The notes: a model not told the origin generated them from the letters alone. A stretch of DNA of 64,000 nucleotides from Liopterus haemorrhoidalis (GCA_963971575.1 OZ020611.1:4724882-4788881); one strand, 5' to 3'. Counted from the first letter of the stretch, positions 23,396 through 34,365 are shown. Translations and numbers: made by a program.

Positions 23396-23487
23396 ATAAG
23401 AATAGGTTCTCGACGCCTAAATGTATCTAAGTGTAATATAGCCATTATATGCGAGTTAAATACAATATTTTATTTAGTTTTATCATT

Positions 23488-23562
23488 AAAAATCGATGTG
23501 AAGTGTGAATTTTCATACATTTCAGGGTTTTGTAGGTATTTAATAAGTGTAAGAAGCCAACT
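23488..23562 (-). repeat. Family A 3' terminus fragment
   Basis: Hairpin region GTGTGAATTTTCATAC then CAGGGTTTTGTAGGTATTTA. Nothing of the A body follows. Confidence 0.7.
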
Positions 23563-23938
23563 GGATTTCTAGAATTGTTTGTTCTCTAATGACATCGAAA
23601 ACATTTGATGTGATTAATTAATAATTTTTGATAATATATATTATTCGTTTTTTGGGTACTTCCATTCAATCTTTTTAAACTAAATTCAAATAATTTACCA
23701 AAAATCAATTTTTCTGCATTTTCTTCATATTCAAGTCTTCATTAGATTAATAAGAAATATATTAATAAATGGCTTAATTTTTCTCAAATACAGAAACGTA
23801 TTTCTCACTATTAACAATGTTTTATTATAAATATTTCATTACTGTAAATGATTTATTCCTCTTTGATACCTTAAAAACAAAAGATTGAATCACAACGTAA
23901 AATAAAATAACTGAACCGTATACACTACACGGTGTGAG

Positions 23939-24285
23939 CAGTGGTTCCCAACCGTTTTTGTGGTGAGCACCCCTTTGAATGTGAAAATAAGCTCCCGCAC
24001 CCCCATAAAAAATGTATTCAGATTTTTTCAGTTGAGTCATATTTATATGTCAAATTGATCAAAATAAAAGGTGATGAGCAAAAAAAAAGCGGTTCTTAAC
24101 CTTAATAAAATTAAAAATAAAATATACTTATTGAAAAATATTTTTTTATTATTATTTATTACAAAAACTATTTAAAATTTAAATAAACTAGATTTTTTAT
24201 ATAAATTTCTATAAACCGTCTCGCACCTCTCAAAATGCTTTCACGCACCCCAGGGGATGACGACACCCCCGGTTGGGAACCACTG
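23939..24285. mobile_element. hAT-type MITE (347 bp)
   Basis: Termini CAGTGGTTCCCAACCG and CGGTTGGGAACCACTG are perfectly inverted over 16 bp. Flanks GTGTGAG and GTGTAGAG are an imperfect 8-bp-type duplication. Subterminal C-rich/G-rich blocks follow on both sides. No ORF. The CAG...CTG ends fit hAT non-autonomous elements. Confidence 0.85.
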
Positions 24286-24369
24286 GTGTAGAGTGTAGTA
24301 TGGTGTTCAATACTCGGTCCTCAACTGTTATTTTTGATTTTTATTATATTTTTAATTTCAATAAAAGAC

Positions 24370-25228
24370 ACACACTATCTTAGCCTTAAATACAAAAAAT
24401 CCATAACATTATAAGCCATAATTTAACCATGAATTAAAAAAATATTTAATATTGTCAAAAACACAAAAATTGCAGTATTTTTCAAAAACACAACCGGACC
24501 AAAAATTCCTCTCGTACGTTTCCGGCTCAGATTTTTACATTATCTATTTTTTCAGATTTTTAGTTTAACCTCTTTGGGTAAAAGGGGGCAGGACAAGAAC
24601 TTTGGCACATTTTTGGCTAAAATCGTTAAAAAAAAATCGAATTTTAAAAAACTACTTCTAGTTCCTTAATTTACGTTTTAAGAGCTTTCTATTGATGCCG
24701 AACAAACGACCCAAAAATACCGATATTTTTCAAAAAACCAATCTGATCAAAAATTCTAAAAAAACTGTTCAGGTTCCCATCAATGGATATTTACATTATG
24801 GAGATTTTTTCAGATTTTTAGATCAACCTTTCTGCAAGATAAGGTGGGGGAATTTTTTTTAAAAATATATTTGGCCAAAATCCCATAAAAAAAAATTCAA
24901 AAATAAAAATTTGCTAGTCTATTCATGCATTAAGAGGTTTTATTTCGTACCCCACTTAAAATAATAATTTTAAAAACGTATTTATTTATTTATTTATTTC
25001 ATTCATTCATTACATATTTGTTTATATTTATCTCGGGATGTGTTTTTTGAACTCTCAGTATTTTTCCTATATGTGGGTTAAAGAGTTGTATTAATATACC
25101 AAATTTCAACTTTTTATGTTAAGCAGTCTGGCTACAATTTCTACCATACATACAGAGTGACGGACAGACAGACATATGAGTGACGTTATAAGGGTTTTTT
25201 GGTGTTCATGCCTACAAAACCCTAAAAA
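24370..25228 (-). repeat. Diverged family A copy
   Basis: Ends on the right with the A head in reverse (AAGGGTTTTTTGGTGTTCAT then CCTACAAAACCCT) preceded by a short (GACA)n tract. The body contains several decayed A blocks, some duplicated (two successive versions of the TCAGATTTTTAG segment). Confidence 0.7.
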
Positions 25229-25289
25229 TCAGTAAATTTAATTTAAAATCTGAGTGTCAATTGTTTAACTTCGTCAAAAAGAATCTACG

Positions 25290-25530
25290 TCATCAAGATG
25301 ATTGACGAACCATACAACGAAGTGTAGTCATCGCAGAATATACAAGCATACCTCAAGGCAGCATTCTCGGACCAAACCTATTTAGTATCTACGTTTGAGA
25401 CACCCCACCTGCCAGCGCAGCTATTGCCACGTTTACCGATGATACCACAATCCTACAACAAAACGGTGGCCTTGATGCAGCCATAGAGGAGTTCCAAACA
25501 CAGCAAAAACTATCTGCCTATAGTTCAACA
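25290..25530 (+). pseudogene. LINE reverse-transcriptase fragment
   Basis: Encodes SIPQGSILGPNLFSIYV, a stop, then DTPPASAAIATFTDDTTIL. This is the GVPQGS and YADD neighbourhood of a Jockey-like RT with the active site reading FTDD. Only about 80 codons survive, bounded by family-A fragments. Confidence 0.75.
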
Positions 25531-25552
25531 AGTGGAATATAAAACTCAACAT

Positions 25553-25625
25553 ATAGACAGACCGAAAGTCTGACGGACACATGAGTGATGGTATAAGAGT
25601 TTCTTGGTTATGTTTACGAAATTTA
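25553..25625 (-). repeat. Degenerate family A head
   Basis: Pattern AGTGATGGTATAAGAGTTTC followed by a decayed version of the A terminus. Confidence 0.45.
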
Positions 25626-26536
25626 AAAAATTATTAGAACAAACTTGTAAGAGTTTACGCCTGTTATCTTAAGTATGCAACCTAGCACAACACCGGTGCG
25701 AATTTAGTTGCATTCAAAATAAACCACTTAATATTAAGATAAATAAGGATGTTTAGAAACCAACAGGTACAAATAGAATAGTTCAATACAAAATAAATCA
25801 TAAAAAAACATCATAAGAATAACACGTTTAAACCTGATAATTTCTTATAAATTATCTCCAAGAAACAAATCGTCACCCTAGAATTGGTTTGTTCAACAGA
25901 ACAAAATGTCATTTTGTTATACAACACGTTTAAAGTTTACATGGTTTACATCGGAGAAACAAGGTCTATTTAGAAAAAAAAACTCATTCTAAAATTAAAT
26001 TCTATAACATTAACTCATTTTCGGTAAAAATGGGTATTGAACAAACTAATTCTAGGGACGAGGTATGAAAGTGGAATAATAAAAAATTCTAACATATTTT
26101 TACAACCTTTAAATTTAATTAACTTAAAATACTGTATACAGCTCTTTATAAAAAAAGTTGTTCTTGAACTTCATTGTAAGCCAATGTAAAAAATGTATTT
26201 TGTTCTAAATTTCAATACAGATTTAATATATTTTTTCGTTGGTATTTTAAAAAAAGATCTGTGAAATAATAATGGTCGGGAGAGTGGCCAGCAAAAAATA
26301 CATAAACAAGAAACAATAACAAAGCGGTCCTTTCTATTACATCAGTGACACGTTCAGAACAACGTGCCGACATATTTTGATGTAGGTCACATTTTACATT
26401 TACCTTCTTATTGGTTTCGCCTTACCGCACATACTTGTATTATTTTCATCTATATATCATAGATCACATATTGAAAAGTGAATTTTCGATATTGTGCTTT
26501 CCATCGAATGAATTGTTCGAATAAAAACTGATAACC
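25626..26536. other. Unassigned AT-rich interval
   Basis: No recognisable genes or repeats. Confidence 0.4.
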
Positions 26537-26639
26537 AGACAACTGGGGCCGTAAGACAATTCGGGCCGTTCACAATTGGGGCTTTTCACAACTGGGGCCA
26601 GTAACAACTGGGGCGATGGATAATTCAGGCCGTTCACAA
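26537..26639 (+). repeat. Short tandem motif ACAACTGGGGCC
   Basis: Six or so imperfect copies of ACAAYTGGGGC / TTCAGGCCGTTCACAA. The array continues at 27429-27453 on the far side of the inserted element at 26640-27428. Confidence 0.75.
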
Positions 26640-27428
26640 TAGACCATATTAGTGTGTCGTCACATACATGTACTGCCATCTGAGAGCTGAGTCCTTTTGA
26701 AGTTTAAAATACATGGGACATTGCTTTTGTTACCTTAATTTTATAAATATTTTCAATTTTGGAGCAAAAAATATGTATTTTTGATAAATATATACTAATA
26801 TATACAGTCCAGACACTTTATATTATAGAATAATGATTTTATAAATATATAAATAAGGATTCGAAGATATATTTATAGGTTACGTTTTTAAATAATATGA
26901 AAATCGGAATATCTTTAGTATTTATTTAATTAACACTAAATAATCATTAATATTTTGTTTTAGAATGCATATTGGTGTATTGTTTTGCTCCGAATTGTAA
27001 CAATTACATCTACATTATTAATTGCAAATTTTTTCGTTTTTTTGACAGATGAAAATGAAAAACAATAATGGAAAATTAAAAACAACATATTATTCCTTTA
27101 AACCATTTAGATATGGCACACACACTTATTGCTATGTTACTTGCCATAATAACGATTATTAACGTAAATTTTTCAAAATTAACCTGCAAAATAATATTGT
27201 TCTGCAAAAATAATGACATTAAATTATAATGTATAAAATAAGAATTTTAATAAATAAATATTGACTTGTAGTTTTGATGTGAAGCACTCTCTTACTTTGA
27301 AAACTTAATTTATATTTCCAAAATACAATTTAACAGAAAAACAACATGCTAAATTCAAATAAAAGGAATCCAACCGCGAGACGGCAGCACTGAATCCCAT
27401 TTTGTGACGTAGTTACTAATATGGTCTA
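26640..27428. mobile_element. TIR element inserted in GGGGCC-motif array
   Basis: Ends TAGACCATATTAGT and ACTAATATGGTCTA are inverted over 14 bp, with a further shared CGTCAC a few bases in. An apparent pre-insertion sequence (CACAATTGGGGCTTTT) is present as a paralogue at 26573, and removing the element restores it. The target duplication is at most 2 bp (AT). No ORF. Superfamily not determined. Confidence 0.75.
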
Positions 27429-27453
27429 TTGGGGCTTTTGACAACTGGGGCCA

Positions 27454-27803
27454 TAACTATAAGAGCTAGAGTTTTCTTTTGTTTAAAATAAAAAATAATT
27501 ATTTTACAAGTTGGCATAAATTAAATTGCGTGTTCTTTTGATTAAAAAGAAATTGTATTTTAAAGGTTAGATTAAGTAAAATTTAGTGCTCTTTTGACTA
27601 CATAAATAAAAAATGTATTTTAAGGGTTGGCTTAAATACATTTAAGTGTTCTTTTGAATAAGTAAATAAAAAATGTATTAAATTTTAGAAGTAAATATTT
27701 TGTAACTAAATTTAATTAATATGCGTCAACTACGAGAAAATCAGTTATTTTTTGTTTGACTATTTGATTTTCCTAGTTTTTTTTTTTTTTATGTATGATA
27801 GTA
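27454..27803. other. Unassigned AT-rich interval
   Basis: Includes three diverged copies of a ~65-bp TTAAGGGTTGGCTTAAAT-type segment (about 27480-27680), suggesting an old tandem duplication. Confidence 0.4.
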
Positions 27804-27855
27804 TTTTTAGGGTTTTGTAGGTATGACCAAAAAACCCTTATACCGTCATTTTGTC

Positions 27856-27889
<34 letters not shown>

Positions 27890-28937
27890 TCGGTAAAAAT
27901 TGTAGCCAAACGACTAAACCTAGAGAGTTGAAATTTGGCATGCTTATACAACTCTTTGACCCGCACATAGCAAAAATACTAAAACATTTAAGAAACATAT
28001 CCCCCTAAAAATATAAACAAATATGTGCTCATCGAAAAAAAAAATATTTTTTTTTAATTCTGAGTAGGGTATCAAATTAAAGCCCTTAGTACGTGGATTA
28101 ACGATCAAAATTTTATTTTTGCAAAATAAATTATTTTGAAGCTATTTTTGCCAAAATTGTGCAAAAAAAATTTTGTCCCACACCCTGTAGCCCAGATGGT
28201 TTAAACTAAAAATCTGAAAAAATTCTAAGTAATGTACATTGGTGTGAACCGGAATAGTACAACAGGAATTTTTGATCAGATTATGTTTTCGGAAAATAAC
28301 GCATTTTTTGTGTTTTTTGGTTGACGATGTATATAGCTTATACTCATATAACACGCTGAGTTGTTAAGCGTGTGGTGGTCTAGAGGCTATGTTGCGCGCC
28401 AACTACACAGATTTGTTATACACCACGCAGGTTCGTTCCTGGCTTGTGGAGTCAATTTGTTTTTGTTTTTTTTTTTTTTAATTTTTATTTTGTTTAAATT
28501 AATTTGTTAAAATTCTAGTTATATTTTAGCAAATTTTGAATTTAATTTTCAAGAGCGTAAATTTAATAACCAATTGGAACTATATTTTCATTCTATGTGT
28601 CATTTATACGAAACCAGAGGGGCGGAGCGTATGATTTAAGACAACCAATGGAAGCCATAAGCGCTATTTTCAAAATCTTATTGAACCTTGTTATATAAAA
28701 AAAAATACTGCACTTATTTAGAAACCTAAATAATGATATTAAAGCTTTAAAAACATAAAATTTGTTTTTAAAGCTCTGAGATTAACAGACGATAAATTAT
28801 TTTAAAAAGATCGTTCATTTTGCCGTGGTTACTACAAAGCAAAATTTGTCCTACACACTCAGCATGCCGCCTTCACTTATTATATACCTGCAAAACCCTG
28901 CAATGTGTGAAAATTCACACTTCACATCGATTTTTTT
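27804..28937 (+). repeat. Family A reference copy, complete (~1.13 kb)
   Basis: Head TAGGGTTTTGTAGGTATGAC with the AGGGTTTT/AAAACCCT hairpin, then (TCTG)n (27858-27890). A conserved body follows (CGGTAAAAATTGTAGCC, TTTGACCCGCACATAG), then tRNA-like module alpha (28362-28455), a T-run and a tail body. The 3' subTIR is ATACCTGCAAAACCCT, followed by the hairpin GTGTGAA-AA-TTCACAC and a T-run. The 5' and 3' subTIRs share AGGGTTTTGYAGGTAT inverted. There is no ORF of significance. Confidence 0.9.
28362..28455 (+). repeat. tRNA-like module, type alpha
   Basis: A-box match TGGTCTAGAGG (fits TRGYNNARNNG fully) and B-box-like GGTTCGTTCC about 55 nt downstream, then a T-run. It sits between shared family-A blocks exactly where other copies carry different modules. 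Confidence 0.65.
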
Positions 28938-29109
28938 GTACATTATTTATAGGTATTTTATATGTCTCGTTTATATAAAACGGGCAAAATTTTCTAGATA
29001 AACATAATAAAAATTAAAAATTGATAATACCTATCATGTCTCTAATGTGACTAAATTTTCAAATACATAATTTTCATAATATTTGCTGCTTTGAGTTTCA
29101 TGATTCATC

Positions 29110-29229
29110 GGTATTGTGATCATACCGATTTTGACATTTCGAGATTTCGATGAATCTACACGAACTGAGGTCCGTACATAACGTTTTGACTATTTTTAGC
29201 ATGATGTCTGTCGGTCTGTTTGTCCGTCC

Positions 29230-29299
<70 letters not shown>

Positions 29300-29575
29300 A
29301 TGTCTGTATGTCTGTCTGTCTGTCAGTCCGTCTGTCCGTCCGTCTGTCTGTGCACACGTGCAGAGCAAATTTGGCTAAAAGGATTTTTATGAAACTATCA
29401 AGCTTTTGACATCAATGGCACGATCGGTTGACTAGAAATGGGAGTTTACTCGTGTCTATTTTAAGATTTTTGCGAATATTTAACAAAAAAAAATATATCG
29501 AAAAAAATTATTTAACAAAAGTTGCTATAAAAGCAATAACTAACAACTTTTATTTGAGACATTTTGAGACAAATG
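29110..29575 (+). repeat. Family B copy, 5' and 3' truncated
   Basis: Starts within the B head (GGTATTGTGATCATACC) without its subTIR and carries the longest microsatellite in the window. It continues through the ACACGTGCAGAGCAAATT and GGGAGTTTACTCGTGTC blocks, but the 3' subTIR is absent. 28938-29109 before it is unassigned. Confidence 0.75.
29203..29355 (+). repeat. (TCTG)n microsatellite in family B
   Basis: About 150 bp of TCTG with TCCG/TATG interruptions. It creates spurious repetitive ORFs on both strands. Confidence 0.95.
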
Positions 29576-29952
29576 AATTGTTTGATTATGTTTTTTATGA
29601 AATATGAAAATTCCAAGAAATTATTTATGCATTTGAGATTCAATTTTGATCATCTGCTTAAGTTGATATTCCTGGCAGTGTGTCACTGGTGACTAGTCTG
29701 CAAGAGCTGGTGGAATTTCTTGGAAGTTCTATTGAGAGATTTATGTGAATGTATATACAATGTAACGTTTTATTGATATTTTGCACAGCATAAAGCATAT
29801 CTTTACGGATGGTTAGGCAGCTTAAACTCTTGTAAACATGGAAGAATGCTTATACTTACATACAACTATGCATATTTCTTTCAAATAAAGTTACGACCAT
29901 TAAATACCCCAACGAAAAATTTATATTCCAAATTTATCTTCTTTTTCTATAT
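29576..29952. other. Unassigned interval
   Basis: AT-rich. No recognisable feature. Confidence 0.4.
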
Positions 29953-30027
29953 CAGTGGTCTACAAACTTTTTTGATTTGGTACCCCTTAAACAGACAAAT
30001 AAATAATAAGTATCCGCAACATGTTCA
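29953..30027 (+). repeat. hAT-type terminus, truncated
   Basis: CAGTGGTCTACAAACTTTTT resembles the ends of the hAT MITEs at 23939 and 44354. It is cut by the array-bearing element that starts at 30028, so only one end is left. Confidence 0.5.
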
Positions 30028-30224
30028 TTTTTAGGATTTTGTAGGTATAATCAAAAATCCTGTATAATATCATTCAAGACAATAGTTTCCGGCTGTACAA
30101 TGGCGTAGGGCCATCGTACATATATAATTAGCTAGTGTGTGTTTGTGATCTGGGTAACACTGTGTCATTTTTCCTAAGATTCTCGTGATTGGCTAACTGG
30201 GAACACCCTGTTTCTTGAATGACA

Positions 30225-31533
30225 GGTATTTTGCAGATTTGTTCTCCAGAAATCTACGAATATAATTACATATAGAAATGTGTAGGATTTCGTAGGCATA
30301 AACAAGAAACTCTAGATACTCCTATATCCTTTGACTGAAATCAACAATATTTTGCAGATTTATTCTCCAAGCAACGGCAAATATAATAACATATAGAAAT
30401 GTCTAGAGTTTCGTAGGCATAAACAAGAAACTCTAGACACTCCTATATCCTATGATAGATATGAAAAATATTTGGCAGATTTATTTTCTAAAAATCTGCG
30501 TATAAAACAACATATAGAAATGTGTAGGATTTCATAGGCGTAAACAAGAAACTCTAGACACTCCTATATTCTTTGACTGATATCAACAATATTTTGCATA
30601 TTTATTTTCTAAGAATCTACGAATATAACTACATACTGAAATGTCTAGGGTTTCGTAGGCATAAACAAGAAACTCTAGACACTCCTATATCCTATGATCG
30701 ATATGAAAAATGTTTTGCAGATTTATTTTCTAATAATCTGCGGATAAAATAACATATAGAAATGTCTAGGATTTCGTAGGCATAAACAAGAAATTATAGA
30801 CACTCCCATGTCCTTTGACTGATATCAACAATATTTTGCAGATTTAATCTCTAAAAATCTAAGAATATAATTACATACAGAAATGTCTAGGGTTTCGTAG
30901 GCATAAACAAGAAACTCTAAACACTCCTATATCCTATGATCGATATGAAAAATATTTTGCAGATTTATTATTTAAGAATCTGAGGATAAATTACATATAG
31001 AAATGTCTAGGGTTTCGTGGGCATAAACAAGAAACCCTAGGATACTCCTATATCTTTTGACTGATATGAACGGTATTTTGCAAATTTATTCTCTAAGCAT
31101 CTACAAATATAATTGCATACAGAAATGTCTAGCGTTTCGTAGAAATTAACAAGAAATTCTACACAATCCTATGTTCTTTGACCGATATAAACAATACTTT
31201 GCAGATTTATTTTCTAGGAATCTACGAATATAATTACATACATAAATGTCTAGGGTTTCGTAGGCATAAACAAGAGACTTCTATATCCTTTAACCTATAT
31301 GAACAATATTTTGCAGATTTCTTCTCTAAGAATTTACGAATATAATTACATACATAAATGTCAAGGGTTTCGTAGGCATAAACAATAGACTGTAGAAACT
31401 CCTATTTCCTTTGACCCATATGATTAATATTTTGCAGATTTATTCTCTAAGAATCTACGAATATAATTATTTATAGAAATATCTAGGGTTTCGTAGGCAT
31501 AAACAAGATACTCTAGATACTCCTATATGCTTT
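30225..31533 (+). repeat. Tandem array 2, ~120-bp unit (11 units)
   Basis: Units start near 30274, 30397, 30516, 30640, 30758, 30880, 30999, 31123, 31244, 31358 and 31477, after a leading partial unit. They are the same unit as array 1: TCTAGGGTTTCGTAGGCATA and GAAACTCTAGA hairpin, CTCCTATATCCTTTGAC and GCAGATTTATT. A variant with CGGATAAAAT or ACGAATATAATTACATA tails alternates between neighbouring units, suggesting two-unit higher-order amplification. Confidence 0.95.
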
Positions 31534-31900
31534 GACCTCTATCTCACGGTAAGTCACATGCCGATCTTCTCCAGACATTTTGCGCATAGCATCGATGTTT
31601 TTTTGAATCACAACCGATTTTGGTGGAACTTCAAGAGATTCATCAATGTCGAACGCACGACCACGACGATATCCTGCAAACAATTTGTAAACAGTCTTTT
31701 TTGATGGTGCTTCATTACCAAAAGTTGAATTAAGTTCGTAAAAAATCATCCAACGAAAACCTTCACGGGTAGTATCCATTTTTTCACAAACTTATTTTTT
31801 TAACGTTCACTGTCAACAAACTACTCGGTCAATTTATAAGGTGTCACTGATTTCACAATAACAAATGTCAAATTTTACGAATAAAAGGTAACCCTCGTAT
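31513..31900 (-). pseudogene. Mariner transposase N-terminal fragment
   Basis: An 88-codon minus-strand frame begins MDTTREGFRWMIFYELN. It contains EAPSKKTVYKLFAGYRRGRA, the first helix-turn-helix of SETMAR-like mariner transposases, a degenerate GRP-like linker and DRHVTYREIE of the second helix-turn-helix. It ends abruptly at the tandem array (about 31535), so everything downstream, including all catalytic residues, is gone. The 5' untranslated side extends to about 31900. Confidence 0.8.
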
Positions 31901-31934
31901 AAGTATTCCTTATTTTACCTACGAAATCCTAAAA

Positions 31935-32559
31935 TTAATGTTGCGCTAAATTTGTTTAATCCAACTAACCTAAGCCAACGTTATAAAAGTTATTTCCCCA
32001 GCAGCACGTAATAAATAATCCGAATTAAAGTTTATTAATCACGTTGTGCCCTTTGTGACCGATCCTAAGGCATTAACATTTCAGTTCGAATTCAACAGTT
32101 ATAATTACATAATTTTTCCAGTAATCGTGCCGGTGAAATTAATGATATTTTCACCGTTCAAGGCCGGGAGAAAACAATTCCTTTCAAGGTGAAATAATTG
32201 CAGTAACAAAAGCACGTCTTCTGCCTGTCACGTGTTTACGGTTTTTACTCTTGTGTAAAAATGACTATGCATAAATTCCTAACTCGACATGCTGAATTAT
32301 AATATATTAGTTAAATGTTTATGGTATTTTGTTTAATATATACTGTTAATAACTAGATCAAGATATTTTTCAATAAATCTTTCATCACCTTCTACCAACC
32401 AATTTCATCTATTGACAATTAAGGCTAGGTCAAACATTTAAGTTTTCAAAGTTTTTTACTTGTCGATAAACATGCGAAACAAGCTTCTACAGATGGGGAA
32501 ATAATCACATCATATAAATATATATCATCAGAATATACAAGTTACCATCATATTCAACT
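31935..32559. other. Unassigned interval
   Basis: AT-rich. No features recognised. Confidence 0.4.
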
Positions 32560-32689
32560 TATGTCCATGTGGCAAGATGACTTTACCGCCCAATCTCTTA
32601 ACAAAGGGCTTAAAAAAGAGCTTACTATCAAGTAAACACAACATTCAAAAATATCCATGGTTCAGAAATGTAAAGCTACCCCGCAAATA

Positions 32690-33999
32690 CAAGGTGTCTC
32701 AAAAGAAATTTTATATTTAGTGGATCGATTAAAAAAAAAGTAAGCCGTATATAGAAAAAATGTTTATTAATTATTAAAATACACTTTTTGGGGATTTATT
32801 TCTTAAAAATAATATCGTCTAAATGTAGACCCTCGCGTTCTCGGCACTCATTTAATCGAACAGTAAAATTACTTATGACGTCTCGGCAGGTGGACTCAGG
32901 GATGGCTGCCATTTCGTGACGGATATTTTCTTTCAAATGCGCCAGTGAAGTCGGTTTATTGGCGTAAACTTTAGATTGAAGATAACCCCATAGGAAAAAG
33001 TCCATAGGGGTTAAATCTGGACTGCGTGGAGGCCAATTTATGTCACCTCTCCGGGAGATCAATTTGCCTGAGAAAATTTCACGAACACGTGGCAGAGACA
33101 TATTGGACGTGTGTGAAGTTGCTCCGTACTGTTGGAACCATGTTCTTTGGTTATAGCCAGGAAAGTTTTGCAGTTCAGATACCAAGAAGTTGTCTAACAT
33201 CTCCACATAACGCTCTGAATTCACTGTAACTGCACGCCCCCTTTCGTCTTCAAAAAAGTAAGGGCCGATAATTCCTCGCGCCGACATCGCAGCCCATACG
33301 GTCACTTTAGGCGAATGTAGGGGTTTCTGATGTTTGCGTTTCGGATTCATTGCACTCCAGTAGCGGAAGTTCTGCTTATTTACGTGGCCATTAAGATGAA
33401 AATGAGCTTCATCCGAAAACAAAATGTTGGTAAACTTTGAAAATCGCTCAATCACCTGATTTACGAAATTTAGCCTCTGACTGGCATCTTGGGGCTTTAA
33501 TTCTTGCACCAATTGAATTTTGTAGGGGTGCAGCTTTAGGTCTTTGTGCATAATGCGATGTAATGATGATCTATGCACATTTAAAGCAGTTGCGCGCTTC
33601 CGAATTGAAAGGTTCGGGTCGTCACGAACAGACTGATTAACATTCTCCACGTTTTCTACCGTTCTTGATGACCTAGGTCGCCCGGATTTTGATTTATCCA
33701 GCGTTGTACCAGTCTCTTCAAATTTTTTAACCCAATGTCGAATGAGAGGAATGCTTGGCGCATCATTTAAGTGGCGAAAACCTCGAATACTGCAGAATTT
33801 TCTACGCGCTACAGTCGCCGAATCACCGTTTTTGTAAAACTCTCGCACGCATAACGCGCGGTCTGCTCCCGAGAAACGCTCCATAGCGACTAAATTCCCA
33901 AGAGCCAGGTTACCGATTGACATAACCCCCGCGCCCCTCGGATACGTTGCGTTCCCGCAGTAAGCTAAATAAATATAAAATTTCTTTCGAGACACCTTG
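32690..33999 (-). mobile_element. DD41D-like mariner element, full length with TIRs
   Basis: 1310 bp. The termini CAAGGTGTCTCAAAAGAAAT and the inverted end TTTCTTTCGAGACACCTTG form ~30-bp TIRs with one visible difference. It is flanked by TA on both sides (32688-32689 and 34000-34001). It contains one transposase frame and is inserted in a LINE frame that closes perfectly when the element is removed. A deleted sibling lies at 36611-37526. Confidence 0.95.
32796..33884 (-). CDS. Mariner-family transposase, uninterrupted but catalytically altered
   Basis: I take the start at MERFSGADRA (362 codons); the open frame continues upstream through the TIR to 34106, but that part is terminal sequence. 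Residues 1-130 hold two helix-turn-helix regions with the SKSGRPRSS linker. The catalytic domain has FSDEAHF (Asp158), WFQQYGATSHTS and PPRSPDLTPMDFFLWG. The second block normally reads QQDGA; here the Asp at residue 253 is Tyr (codon at 33126-33128). From residue 253 to Asp290 and Asp295 there are 36 and 41 intervening residues, the latter matching the DD41D (rosa-like) group. A missing catalytic Asp should abolish cleavage even though the frame is intact. Confidence 0.9.
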   Translation of the reverse strand: MERFSGADRALCVREFYKNGDSATVARRKFCSIRGFRHLNDAPSIPLIRHWVKKFEETGTTLDKSKSGRPRSSRTVENVENVNQSVRDDPNLSIRKRATALNVHRSSLHRIMHKDLKLHPYKIQLVQELKPQDASQRLNFVNQVIERFSKFTNILFSDEAHFHLNGHVNKQNFRYWSAMNPKRKHQKPLHSPKVTVWAAMSARGIIGPYFFEDERGRAVTVNSERYVEMLDNFLVSELQNFPGYNQRTWFQQYGATSHTSNMSLPRVREIFSGKLISRRGDINWPPRSPDLTPMDFFLWGYLQSKVYANKPTSLAHLKENIRHEMAAIPESTCRDVISNFTVRLNECREREGLHLDDIIFKK

Positions 34000-34168
34000 T
34001 ACTTAACATCGGTATGTAGAATGCGATTTAATAATTCGCTATGCCCAGTGCATTTGCTTAAATTTAAAATTATCAACAGTCCAGCGTGTACTTGCGAAGA
34101 CGACAACCCAGCTGATCTAAATCACTTGATTTTAGCCTGTAACAACTTTATTGATGCACGTAATCAGT

Positions 34169-34365
34169 CAGTGGCGCACCGAGGATTTTTTTATGGGGGG
34201 GAGGAAGAAAAAAAACAGGTTCCTCGCTTTTGAAATACAAGTGATAACCTAAAAAAAGGTCCTCATCCATAAATTTACCTAAGAATAGAGTAAAAAATTA
34301 AAAAATTTGGTTTTTCCCTCCTTCTTGGAGGGGGCCAGGCCACCCCCCTGGGTGCGGTTTAAATT
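34169..34365. repeat. hAT-like MITE remnant (GTGGCGCACC ends)
   Basis: Left end CAGTGGCGCACCGAGG and G-rich run. The right side contains CCCCCCTGGGTGCG, its degraded inverse. A second CAGTGGCGCACCCAGG-like end occurs at 35568 in the same orientation. Confidence 0.45.

Larger units (their letters stand above)
30028..31934 (+). mobile_element. HINE-like element hosting tandem array 2
   Basis: Opens TAGGATTTTGTAGGTATAAT with AGGATTTT/AAAATCC pairing and closes with TACCTACGAAATCCTA, the inverted family-A-type subTIR. Between them lie ~200 bp of unique sequence, the 120-bp array and a mariner fragment. This puts the satellite inside a Helentron-type non-autonomous element. Confidence 0.6.
32560..34170 (+). 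pseudogene. RNase-H-type LINE C-terminus split by a mariner
   Basis: Before the mariner: MWQDDFTAQSLNKGLKK, a one-base frameshift, then HNIQKYPWFRNVKLPRKY. After it, in the same frame once the mariner and one TA are removed: LTSVCRMRFNNSLCPVHLLK, then CTCEDDNPADLNHLILAC. The Cys-Cys-His-Cys pattern near the C-terminus is typical of R1/I/Jockey-like LINE ORF2 proteins. It breaks off at about 34165 against another repeat. Confidence 0.8.

Noticed and set aside
26464..26679. 71-codon minus-strand ORF
   Set aside because: Spans the GGGGCC-motif array and the edge of an inserted element, so it cannot be a conserved gene.
29150..29392. Repetitive ORFs rich in SVCLSVCL / DRQTDRQT (also at 38567-38868 and 52620-52907)
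   Set aside because: They are translations of (TCTG)n and (TG)n microsatellites inside repeat families, open on both strands by composition only.
9541..31533. Regular arrays that could suggest CRISPR
   Set aside because: The whole ~120-bp unit repeats without distinct spacers, in a eukaryotic transposon context with no cas genes.
33885..34106. Extra N-terminal 74 codons of the mariner transposase frame
   Set aside because: They translate the terminal inverted repeat and flanking LINE sequence. The sibling copy begins differently upstream, and MERFSGADRA fits the family start.
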